Source of the DNA: Skeletonema tropicum | Lineage: Eukaryota > Bacillariophyta > Thalassiosirophyceae > Thalassiosirales > Thalassiosiraceae | Direction of reading: 5' to 3' | Length of the DNA stretch: 64,000 nucleotides | Assembly: GCA_037178625.1 (NCBI GenBank) | Contig: CM074146.1 | Coordinates: 62,001 to 126,000 of the forward strand | Shown: piece after piece, positions 1-10,949 of the stretch | How positions within the stretch are numbered: the first letter of the stretch is position 1 | How the letters are laid out: each line of letters begins with the position of its first letter | Notes under the pieces: model-generated | The model's database searches: none | Told to the model about the DNA's origin: nothing | Seen by the model: the letters and a program-made list of their open reading frames with translations, nothing else | Translations under genes and position numbers: made by a program

Positions 1-1411
1 GGCCGTACTGGACACTTTCTAGACCCGTTTTTGACTGATTCGATTGAAATAAAGTGCTCCAATCAAGATGATTATATGCTGAATCGATAGAGCACGATGA
101 GAGCTTTCCAAAACGACACTTATCGCCGTCATAGTGAGCCGCAAGGCGAAGTTGTAAGAGTGTTTGTGGCATAAACTTAGTATGTCATTCCACCACCACC
201 GATGGTAGCGAGTGAGCCGTCAGGCGAGGGAGCTGTCATGATGACAGTATGGTAGGAATGTTATATAATAATTATAGTGGCGGTGGTGGAATAATGAATG
301 TTTGTAGAATGGTAGCGGTGGTTGATTGTCATTTTGTGCCGAGCGGAGTCGAGGCCAGTTGATGACGACGCCTCTTAAAGGAAGCGTGTTTTCTTAGGCG
401 AGGCCCCCGGCCGAGCAGTGAGTAGTACTTGAATACTTGGATGCACCATGCACCAGATGGAATAGAAGTGGAGCGAGCGAAGCAAGCGACCAGAATTGAC
501 GGCACTGATAAAAAAGAAAGACGTTCTTTCGCGAGGCCCTTGGCCGAGCTGTCGGTAATATCTTGTTGCGTCAAGATAATAACGGTACTAATCGATTGAG
601 CTTATTAAGGGCTTTCTAACGGTGGTCATATTGTATTATGACTTGGTCAAATTCTGACCTCGGCTTCTCAAATTCGGGCTCTGGAGCCCGATCGGGCCGT
701 ACTGGACACTTTCTAGACCCGTTTTTGACTGATTCGATTGAAATAAAGTGCTCCAATCAAGATGATTATATGCTGAATCGATAGAGCACGATGAGAGCTT
801 TCCAAAACGACACTTATCGCCGTCATTGGCCGCGTAGGAGACAAGATATATACGGCAGTAGAAGATAGCACACATCATCATGGTGCATTGATCTGATGTG
901 ATGTGTCGAGAAGTGACTTTTTGATGCGACACCAAAATCAAGATGCCCGTCTCAAAAAGTTCGCCATTCATGCCACAGAACGAAGCATCACGCACGCGCG
1001 CACCGAAGATAGATCCGAAGTCCGTCCAGCTAGCCATCCAATCCAAGCAATCAATCAACCTACCGTAGATACCATACCGTACGTCATGACCACACATCAT
1101 CAACATCATCTCGATTATCATCTAACTACTACATGAACATATCATTCAATTCACCGACGGGACAATAATATATAAAACGGACCTTCTTACCTTACGACGG
1201 GCATCTCGCATCTCTACATCATACAATATATAATAATAATATTCGATATTATACTTATCAAGCACGGCACGACGACAAGAGAAAGAATCATCTCTCAGCA
1301 TTCAGCAGTCAGCAGTACCATATCATCTCTCTCGACAGATATATATTATATAGATCGATTCCATAAAATCTTGGCCTTATCAAAACGTACGCTTCACGCT
1401 AGCTACAGGAT

Positions 1412-2158
1412 ATGTGTATGGTACTACAACGGTACCAAGTCATCATGATATCCTACGCTTATGCCTCAACCTTCATTTTCTTCTTCTTCTTCTTCGTGTT
1501 GCTAGCTTGCTGCTCGAGCACGACGAGTGCATGGTCGCTTTCATCTTCACCTTCATCAAGATCATTAAGATCATCGAGCGCCGCGCTATCAAAATCAAAA
1601 CAATATCATTCCAATCATCTTCATCATCAGGATGATCATCAATGTCAATGTCATTCCGAATATAAATATAAATATAAATATTGCTCAGCGATATTCTCCA
1701 CAAATCATCTCAGTCTCAGATCATCTTCATCATCATCATCAGACGACGACGCATGGGCCGACAATAATGACAATGACACCTCAACGCCAACCTCCACCGG
1801 ATCAACCGCCATAATTCTCAATCTAAACGCACGATCCGTCAGCGGATCATCGAAAGAACTCATCTCGCTAGCATCGAGTATCGTAGGTGAAGAGCACGTG
1901 TATGTCACGCGGACTATTGAAGATGCGCTGGCAGCTGCTAGGATGGTGGTTAGGAAGGGCAGCATTAGCAGATCAAGAGCTACTACTACTACTAATATTG
2001 ATATTGATATTGGTATTGGCGCCAACAATCTCAATCGTAATGGTAATGATAATGATGATATTGAAGAATCAATATCATCAATATCATCGCTCGCTCTCAT
2101 TATGATTCTATTATTTATCATGCATGCACATGACAATCAACCAAATAATCCGCAATAA
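1412..2158 (+). pseudogene. Truncated copy 1 of lipid kinase (N-terminal third)
   Basis: This 248-codon ORF matches the first ~230 residues of the complete gene at 10950, including the signal-peptide-like start and the serine-rich stretch. It then diverges at a CAATATCATC microrepeat into an unrelated tail. The glycine-rich GGDGTL and GTGNGL motifs are absent, so it cannot be a kinase. A TATAAAA box lies at 1171-1177, 241 bp before the ATG, exactly as in the complete copy. It may therefore still be transcribed. A product would be an exported or plastid-directed fragment, but I infer no function. Confidence 0.8.
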
Positions 2159-2520
2159 AATATATATATGAATATTACTGTTTACTCCTCATTTACACTG
2201 TTTCATTCACCTTTCTCTTGCTATCTTGGCTTGTATTGGTCGTATCAAGGCGATGAGTGGTGTTTTAAAATCCTCTCATCGAGATCTATCGATGAAACAT
2301 ACTGCCAAGCCCAAACATCGACCCTTTGTCAATGTACTCAACTAAAGCGACCCCCAAGAATCCGCACTTGAAGCCCCAAGTCCAAGTCGACATTCCAGAT
2401 TCTCATTCGAATTTTGACCAGAATCGACAATGACACAACCATTCGAATCGTCATTCCAAGCTCTATCGAATAACACAATAAACATATAGTAATACCACTT
2501 TATCTGATATTGGTTCATAT

Positions 2521-3110
2521 ATTGATTATAGAGAGAAGTAAGGTCGCTCGCTTCGCTCGCTCCCGGTGGTGTTGTTAATAATGACTTCCACTGTCTCGCT
2601 TCGCTCGACTTTCATTATAATATTCTCCACCACCGCCGCAACAAGAATTACTCCTACTTCCACTGTCTCGCTCCGCTCGACTTTTACTTGCGGCTCAGTT
2701 TGTATCATCATTGGCGGCGGTGGTGGATTGAGTAGTAGTATCATCACCGACACATTCTCAATCCACGTCGATGGTGGTGGTAGCAGCAGTGGTGGTAGCA
2801 ACAGGTGAGAATTGAGATTGTGTCGGTGATGAGCTATCATTATATCATCACTGGCGGCGGTGTTGGTAATCATTATCACTCACATCCACCATCACTCACA
2901 TCCACCATCACTGCTGCTACCACCACCACCACCACCACCATAGACACTTCCACCAATACTATATACTGCTACTTCGCCTTGCGGCTCGCTCTGGATGAAG
3001 AAGAAGTTGTTTTACAACTGCATCATCCACCACCGCCGCCAAGATACCCGGTGGTGGAAGTGGATACTGTTATTAGCTGTGGCGGTGGTGGTGGTGGATT
3101 GGAGAGTGAG
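2521..3110. repeat. Spacer with short GC-rich dyads and GGCGGTGG/CCACCGCC blocks
   Basis: This AT-rich spacer is studded with short near-palindromes of the type CTCGCTTCGCTCG (near 2549, 2597 and 2668) and TTCGCCTTGCGGCTCGCT (near 2974). Between them, GGCGGTGGTGG blocks alternate with their complement CCACCACCGCC, so the strand could fold many ways. The same spacer recurs at 8398-8980. Short ORFs here are poly-Ser, poly-Gly and poly-His shadows and I do not call them genes. Confidence 0.6.
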
Positions 3111-4383
3111 CCGCAAGGCGAAGTTGTAAGAGTGTTTGTGGCATAAACTTAGTATGTCATTCCACCACCACCGATGGTAGCGAGTGAGCCGTCAGGCGAG
3201 GGAGCTGTCATGATGACAGTATGGTAGGAATGTTATATAATAATTATAGTGGCGGTGGTGGAATAATGAATGTTTGTAGAATGGTAGCGGTGGTTGATTG
3301 TCATTTTGTGCCGAGCGGAGTCGAGGCCAGTTGATGACGACGCCTCTTAAAGGAAGCGTGTTTTCTTAGGCGAGGCCCCCGGCCGAGCAGTGAGTAGTAC
3401 TTGAATACTTGGATGCACCATGCACCAGATGGAATAGAAGTGGAGCGAGCGAAGCAAGCGACCAGAATTGACGGCACTGATAAAAAAGAAAGACGTTCTT
3501 TCGCGAGGCCCTTGGCCGAGCTGTCGGTAATATCTTGTTGCGTCAAGATAATAACGGTACTAATCGATTGAGCTTATTAAGGGCTTTCTAACGGTGGTCA
3601 TATTGTATTATGACTTGGTCAAATTCTGACCTCGGCTTCTCAAATTCGGGCTCTGGAGCCCGATCGGGCCGTACTGGACACTTTCTAGACCCGTTTTTGA
3701 CTGATTCGATTGAAATAAAGTGCTCCAATCAAGATGATTATATGCTGAATCGATAGAGCACGATGAGAGCTTTCCAAAACGACACTTATCGCCGTCATTG
3801 GCCGCGTAGGAGACAAGATATATACGGCAGTAGAAGATAGCACACATCATCATGGTGCATTGATCTGATGTGATGTGTCGAGAAGTGACTTTTTGATGCG
3901 ACACCAAAATCAAGATGCCCGTCTCAAAAAGTTCGCCATTCATGCCACAGAACGAAGCATCACGCACGCGCGCACCGAAGATAGATCCGAAGTCCGTCCA
4001 GCTAGCCATCCAATCCAAGCAATCAATCAACCTACCGTAGATACCATACCGTACGTCATGACCACACATCATCAACATCATCTCGATTATCATCTAACTA
4101 CTACATGAACATATCATTCAATTCACCGACGGGACAATAATATATAAAACGGACCTTCTTACCTTACGACGGGCATCTCGCATCTCTACATCATACAATA
4201 TATAATAATAATATTCGATATTATACTTATCAAGCACGGCACGACGACAAGAGAAAGAATCATCTCTCAGCATTCAGCAGTCAGCAGTACCATATCATCT
4301 CTCTCGACAGATATATATTATATAGATCGATTCCATAAAATCTTGGCCTTATCAAAACGTACGCTTCACGCTAGCTACAGGAT

Positions 4384-5148
4384 ATGTGTATGGTACTACA
4401 ACGGTACCAAGTCATCATGATATCCTACGCTTATGCCTCAACCTTCATTTTCTTCTTCTTCTTCTTCGTGTTGCTAGCTTGCTGCTCGAGCACGACGAGT
4501 GCATGGTCGCTTTCATCTTCACCTTCATCAAGATCATTAAGATCATCGAGCGCCGCGCTATCAAAATCAAAACAATATCATTCCAATCATCTTCATCATC
4601 AGGATGATCATCAATGTCAATGTCATTCCGAATATAAATATAAATATAAATATTGCTCAGCGATATTCTCCACAAATCATCTCAGTCTCAGATCATCTTC
4701 ATCATCATCATCAGACGACGACGCATGGGCCGACAATAATGACAATGACACCTCAACGCCAACCTCCACCGGATCAACCGCCATAATTCTCAATCTAAAC
4801 GCACGATCCGTCAGCGGATCATCGAAAGAACTCATCTCGCTAGCATCGAGTATCGTAGGTGAAGAGCACGTGTATGTCACGCGGACTATTGAAGATGCGC
4901 TGGCAGCTGCTAGGATGGTGGTTAGGAAGGGCAGCATTAGCAGATCAAGAGCTACTACTACTACTAATATTGATATTGATATTGATATTGGTATTGGCGC
5001 CAACAATCTCAATCGTAATGATGATGGTAATGATGATGATAATATTGAAGAATCAATATCATCAATATCATCGCTCGCTCTCATTATGATTCTATTATTT
5101 ATCATGCATGCACATGACAATCAACCAAATGAAAATAATCCGCAATAA
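4384..5148 (+). pseudogene. Truncated copy 2 of lipid kinase
   Basis: This 254-codon ORF is near-identical to the complete gene up to the same CAATATCATC breakpoint used by copies 1 and 3, then runs into the same unrelated tail. The catalytic motifs are missing. Its variant codons (the DDGNDDDN stretch) match the complete copy at 10950 rather than copies 1 and 3. The TATAAAA box is at 4143-4149. About 90 bp after the stop, its 3' flank departs from that of copies 1 and 3. Confidence 0.8.
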
Positions 5149-5149
5149 A

Positions 5150-6690
5150 ATATATATAAATATATATATATGAATATTACTGTTTACTCCTCATTTACAC
5201 TGTTTCATTCACCTTTCTCTTGCTATCTTGGCTTGTATTGGTCGAATCAAGGCGATGAGTAGTGATTTCGAATCCTCTCGTCAAGCTCTATCAATTTATT
5301 GTAGTTTCAAGGCATAATATCAACCCTTTGACAATGTACTCAACTAAATCGACCGTACCCCTAGAAAGTCATCCCCAGCGCCAGAGCCGCCCCAAAATTT
5401 TGAAATTTCAACAAAATGAACAAAAAGACCCTCCTCCTCATCAACATGACCATCATATCATTATCAACATTACCAACAACAATGACAGCTCACTCGCCTT
5501 CCGGCTCGCTCGTCCATTCCACTGCCGTCATTGCCGTCATGAAATGAATAATAATCACTGCTCGGCCTCGCAAGCTCGCCCTCGCCAAAAACACACTTCC
5601 TTAATGCTGTAATATCATGACGGTTGGTACGATGTATATCAAACGCTGCGCTGAAGAACGACGGCGTAGATCAGCGTGTTCATGATTGGTTGGTACGATG
5701 TGTGTGTGATAATAACCACAGTTCGGCCTCGCTACCGCTCACCCTCACACAACACAGAAGTAGAAGATCAGCGTGATCATGATTGGTTCGATGGTGTGCA
5801 GTGAGTGATTGGTTGGTACGGGTGATGATGATGAGTTGGTATTTGTACTTTCGGCGGCGGTGGAGTGGTTGCTGTGGCGGTGGTGGTGAGGTTGATTGAA
5901 CCTGTTACATTATGATACATTCATCCACCACCACCACCGCCATAACAAACCAATCATCATTACTTCTTCATCATGTTGTCGGCGGTGGTGTTGTTGTTGG
6001 ATGAGGCAATGGAGAAGAAGCGAAGTTGTAGTATTGTTCAGTGTGGCGGTGGATTGTTTGGAGTATTATTGCGATGGTGGTGGCGGTGGTGAGATGAGTG
6101 TGGAATGTATATCATCCACCACCGCCGCCGATGACATTCAGTGTGGCGGTGGTGGAATGATGGACGATACCTTGATGAAGTGGAAGTGTATTTGCGAGGG
6201 TGAGCGGAGCGAGGCCGAGCAGAGAGTAGTTGGATTACACTGATCGATACTTCTGTCTTCAGCGAAGCGTTTGATGCGCTGCACCTGAAGTTAAGTTCAT
6301 GATATTATTGCATTACCACCTAATTCAGCGAAGCGTTGGATTTCGACGTGTACCGATTGTCTGGATGATGCTGATTGAAATGGACGCTTTTTCGCGAGGG
6401 CGAGCTTGCGAGGCCGAGCAGTGGTTATTCATTTAGACAATTTGTTGTGTAATAATGGTACAATACTAATCAAATCAGCTTCAAGAAAGCTTTCTAACGG
6501 TGGTCATATTGTATTTTTATCAAATTTGAATTCGGATGTGAAATTCTGGATCCGGAGCCGGATTCCGAGCTGCTGGTCTCTTTCTAGACCTGTTTTTGAC
6601 TGATTCGATTCTCAAATTCGGCTCCAATGCGGCTGATTATACGCCTAATCGATAGAGCGCGATGAGAGCTTTCCAAAACGACACTTATCG
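5150..6690. repeat. Divergent spacer between copies 2 and 3
   Basis: No gene is visible. Positions 5308-5405 carry a dispersed repeat whose diverged relatives lie at about 2300-2390 and, reversed, at 24575-24680 and 39400-39500. Dyads of the GAGCGGAGCGAGGCCGAGC type occur near 5500, 5565, 5730, 6200 and 6400. Positions 6440-6690 are a clearly diverged version of 570-830 (the AATCGAT..GAGC..GCTTTC motif followed by CTTATCGCCGTCAT). Short ORFs here are low-complexity. Confidence 0.5.
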
Positions 6691-7277
6691 CCGTCATTGG
6701 CCGCGTAGTAGACAAGATACGGCAGTAGATAGCACACATCATCATCATGGTGCATTGATCTGATGTGATGCTGATGCGTCGAGAAGTGGACTTTTTGATG
6801 CGACACCAAAATCAAGATGCCCGTCTCAAAAAGTTCGCCATTCATGCCACAGAACGAAGCATCACGCGCGCACCGAAGATAGATCCGAAGTCCGTCCAGC
6901 CATCCAATCCAAGCAATCAATCAACCTACCGTAGATACCATACCGTACGTCATGACCACACATCATCAACATCATCTCGATTATCATCTAACTACTACAT
7001 GAACATATCATTCAATTCACCGACGGGACAATAATATATAAAACGGACCTTCTTACCTTACGACGGGCATCTCGCATCTCTACATCATACAATATATAAT
7101 AATAATATTCGATATTATACTTATCAAGCACGGCACGACGACAAGAGAAAGAATCATCTCTCAGCATTCAGCAGTCAGCAGTACCATATCATCTCTCTCG
7201 ACAGATATATATTATATAGATCGATTCCATAAAATCTTGGCCTTATCAAAACGTACGCTTCACGCTAGCTACAGGAT

Positions 7278-8030
7278 ATGTGTATGGTACTACAACGGTA
7301 CCAAGTCATCATGATATCCTACGCTTATGCCTCAACCTTCATTTTCTTCTTCTTCTTCTTCGTGTTGCTAGCTTGCTGCTCGAGCACGACGAGTGCATGG
7401 TCGCTTTCATCTTCACCTTCATCAAGATCATTAAGATCATCGAGCGCCGCGCTATCAAAATCAAAACAATATCATTCCAATCATCTTCATCATCAGGATG
7501 ATCATCAATGTCAATGTCATTCCGAATATAAATATAAATATAAATATTGCTCAGCGATATTCTCCACAAATCATCTCAGTCTCAGATCATCTTCATCATC
7601 ATCATCAGACGACGACGCATGGGCCGACAATAATGACAATGACACCTCAACGCCAACCTCCACCGGATCAACCGCCATAATTCTCAATCTAAACGCACGA
7701 TCCGTCAGCGGATCATCGAAAGAACTCATCTCGCTAGCATCGAGTATCGTAGGTGAAGAGCACGTGTATGTCACGCGGACTATTGAAGATGCGCTGGCAG
7801 CTGCTAGGATGGTGGTTAGGAAGGGCAGCATTAGCAGATCAAGAGCTACTACTACTACTAATATTGATATTGATATTGATATTGGTATTGGCGCCAACAA
7901 TCTCAATCGTAATGGTAATGATAATGATGATATTGAAGAATCAATATCATCAATATCATCGCTCGCTCTCATTATGATTCTATTATTTATCATGCATGCA
8001 CATGACAATCAACCAAATAATCCGCAATAA
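7278..8030 (+). pseudogene. Truncated copy 3 of lipid kinase
   Basis: This 250-codon ORF is almost identical to copy 1, with one extra ATTGAT hexamer (two codons) and the same downstream spacer. It ends after the shared breakpoint without the GGDGTL or GTGNGL motifs. The TATAAAA box is at 7037-7043. Copy 1 and copy 3 behave as sister copies from a block duplication. Confidence 0.8.
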
Positions 8031-8976
8031 AATATATATATGAATATTACTGTTTACTCCTCATTTACACTGTTTCATTCACCTTTCTCTTGCTATCTTG
8101 GCTTGTATTGGTCGTATCAAGGCGATGAGTGGTGTTTTAAAATCCTCTCATCGAGATCTATCGATGAAACATACTGCCAAGCCCAAACATCGACCCTTTG
8201 TCAATGTACTCAACTAAAGCGACCCCCAAGAATCCGCACTTGAAGCCCCAAGTCCAAGTCGACATTCCAGATTCTCATTCGAATTTTGACCAGAATCGAC
8301 AATGACACAACCATTCGAATCGTCATTCCAAGCTCTATCGAATAACACAATAAACATATAGTAATACCACTTTATCTGATATTGGTTCATATATTGATTA
8401 TAGAGAGAAGTAAGGTCGCTCGCTTCGCTCGCTCCCGGTGGTGTTGTTAATAATGACTTCCACTGTCTCGCTTCGCTCGACTTTCATTATAATATTCTCC
8501 ACCACCGCCGCAACAAGAATTACTCCTACTTCCACTGTCTCGCTCCGCTCGACTTTTACTTGCGGCTCAGTTTGTATCATCATTGGCGGCGGTGGTGGAT
8601 TGAGTAGTAGTATCATCACCGACACATTCTCAATCCACGTCGATGGTGGTGGTAGCAGCAGTGGTGGTAGCAACAGGTGAGAATTGAGATTGTGTCGGTG
8701 ATGAGCTATCATTATATCATCACTGGCGGCGGTGTTGGTAATCATTATCACTCACATCCACCATCACTCACATCCACCATCACTGCTGCTACCACCACCA
8801 CCACCACCACCATAGACACTTCCACCAATACTATATACTGCTACTTCGCCTTGCGGCTCGCTCTGGATGAAGAAGAAGTTGTTTTACAACTGCATCATCC
8901 ACCACCGCCGCCAAGATACCCGGTGGTGGAAGTGGATACTGTTATTAGCTGTGGCGGTGGTGGTGGTGGATTGGAG

Positions 8977-10364
8977 AGTGAGCCGCAAGGCGAAGTTGTA
9001 AGAGTGTTTGTGGCATAAACTTAGTATGTCATTCCACCACCACCGATGGTAGCGAGTGAGCCGTCAGGCGAGGGAGCTGTCATGATGACAGTATGGTAGG
9101 AATGTTATATAATAATTATAGTGGCGGTGGTGGAATAATGAATGTTTGTAGAATGGTAGCGGTGGTTGATTGTCATTTTGTGCCGAGCGGAGTCGAGGCC
9201 AGTTGATGACGACGCCTCTTAAAGGAAGCGTGTTTTCTTAGGCGAGGCCCCCGGCCGAGCAGTGAGTAGTACTTGAATACTTGGATGCACCATGCACCAG
9301 ATGGAATAGAAGTGGAGCGAGCGAAGCAAGCGACCAGAATTGACGGCACTGATAAAAAAGAAAGACGTTCTTTCGCGAGGCCCTTGGCCGAGCTGTCGGT
9401 AATATCTTGTTGCGTCAAGATAATAACGGTACTAATCGATTGAGCTTATTAAGGGCTTTCTAACGGTGGTCATATTGTATTATGACTTGGTCAAATTCTG
9501 ACCTCGGCTTCTCAAATTCGGGCTCTGGAGCCCGATCGGGCCGTACTGGACACTTTCTAGACCCGTTTTTGACTGATTCGATTGAAATAAAGTGCTCCAA
9601 TCAAGATGATTATATGCTGAATCGATAGAGCACGATGAGAGCTTTCCAAAACGACACTTATCGCCGTCATAGTGAGCCGCAAGGCGAAGTTGTAAGAGTG
9701 TTTGTGGCATAAACTTAGTATGTCATTCCACCACCACCGATGGTAGCGAGTGAGCCGTCAGGCGAGGGAGCTGTCATGATGACAGTATGGTAGGAATGTT
9801 ATATAATAATTATAGTGGCGGTGGTGGAATAATGAATGTTTGTAGAATGGTAGCGGTGGTTGATTGTCATTTTGTGCCGAGCGGAGTCGAGGCCAGTTGA
9901 TGACGACGCCTCTTAAAGGAAGCGTGTTTTCTTAGGCGAGGCCCCCGGCCGAGCAGTGAGTAGTACTTGAATACTTGGATGCACCATGCACCAGATGGAA
10001 TAGAAGTGGAGCGAGCGAAGCAAGCGACCAGAATTGACGGCACTGATAAAAAAGAAAGACGTTCTTTCGCGAGGCCCTTGGCCGAGCTGTCGGTAATATC
10101 TTGTTGCGTCAAGATAATAACGGTACTAATCGATTGAGCTTATTAAGGGCTTTCTAACGGTGGTCATATTGTATTATGACTTGGTCAAATTCTGACCTCG
10201 GCTTCTCAAATTCGGGCTCTGGAGCCCGATCGGGCCGTACTGGACACTTTCTAGACCCGTTTTTGACTGATTCGATTGAAATAAAGTGCTCCAATCAAGA
10301 TGATTATATGCTGAATCGATAGAGCACGATGAGAGCTTTCCAAAACGACACTTATCGCCGTCAT
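8977..10364 (+). repeat. 694-bp tandem duplication upstream of the complete kinase gene
   Basis: Positions 8977-9670 and 9671-10364 are direct copies. The junction reads CGCCGTCAT followed by AGTGAGCCGC. The identical junction is at 140/141, so the block upstream of copy 1 has the same extra duplication. It contains the dyad-rich spacer and the AATCGAT..GCTTTC motif. No gene is visible inside it. Confidence 0.85.
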
Positions 10365-10708
10365 TGGCCGCGTAGGAGACAAGATATATACGGCAGTAGA
10401 AGATAGCACACATCATCATGGTGCATTGATCTGATGTGATGTGTCGAGAAGTGACTTTTTGATGCGACACCAAAATCAAGATGCCCGTCTCAAAAAGTTC
10501 GCCATTCATGCCACAGAACGAAGCATCACGCACGCGCGCACCGAAGATAGATCCGAAGTCCGTCCAGCTAGCCATCCAATCCAAGCAATCAATCAACCTA
10601 CCGTAGATACCATACCGTACGTCATGACCACACATCATCAACATCATCTCGATTATCATCTAACTACTACATGAACATATCATTCAATTCACCGACGGGA
10701 CAATAATA

Positions 10709-10715
10709 TATAAAA
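10709..10715 (+). promoter_or_regulatory. TATA box of the complete lipid-kinase gene
   Basis: TATAAAA is followed by CGGACC, 241 bp before the ATG. It is conserved with the same spacing in the three truncated copies (1171, 4143, 7037). The intervening leader has no upstream ORF of note. The assignment rests on motif and conserved position only. Confidence 0.45.
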
Positions 10716-10949
10716 CGGACCTTCTTACCTTACGACGGGCATCTCGCATCTCTACATCATACAATATATAATAATAATATTCGATATTATACTTATCAAG
10801 CACGGCACGACGACAAGAGAAAGAATCATCTCTCAGCATTCAGCAGTCAGCAGTACCATATCATCTCTCTCGACAGATATATATTATATAGATCGATTCC
10901 ATAAAATCTTGGCCTTATCAAAACGTACGCTTCACGCTAGCTACAGGAT

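Larger units (their letters stand above)
1..10949 (+). repeat. Higher-order tandem array of lipid-kinase gene 5' ends
   Basis: The upstream region plus first third of the gene at 10950 is present four times, with ATGs at 1412, 4384, 7278 and 10950. Spacing is 2972, 2894 and 3672 bp. Copies 1 and 3 share the same 3' spacer (2168-3146 matches 8040-9018, offset 5872) and the same local variant codons. Copies 2 and 4 share a different variant (an extra GATGATGGT stretch). This implies that a two-copy block was itself duplicated. The window starts inside the array, so more copies may lie to the left. The copies differ mainly in ATTGAT microsatellite number, so the array is young. Confidence 0.9.

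Noticed and set aside
1705..2136. Antisense 143-147-codon ORFs over each truncated kinase copy
   Set aside because: They mirror the Asp/Ser-rich microsatellites of the plus strand and have no independent features.
2521..3146. G-quadruplex region
   Set aside because: GGCGGTGGTGG blocks have runs of only two or three G and alternate with the complementary CCACC blocks, so duplex hairpins are more plausible.
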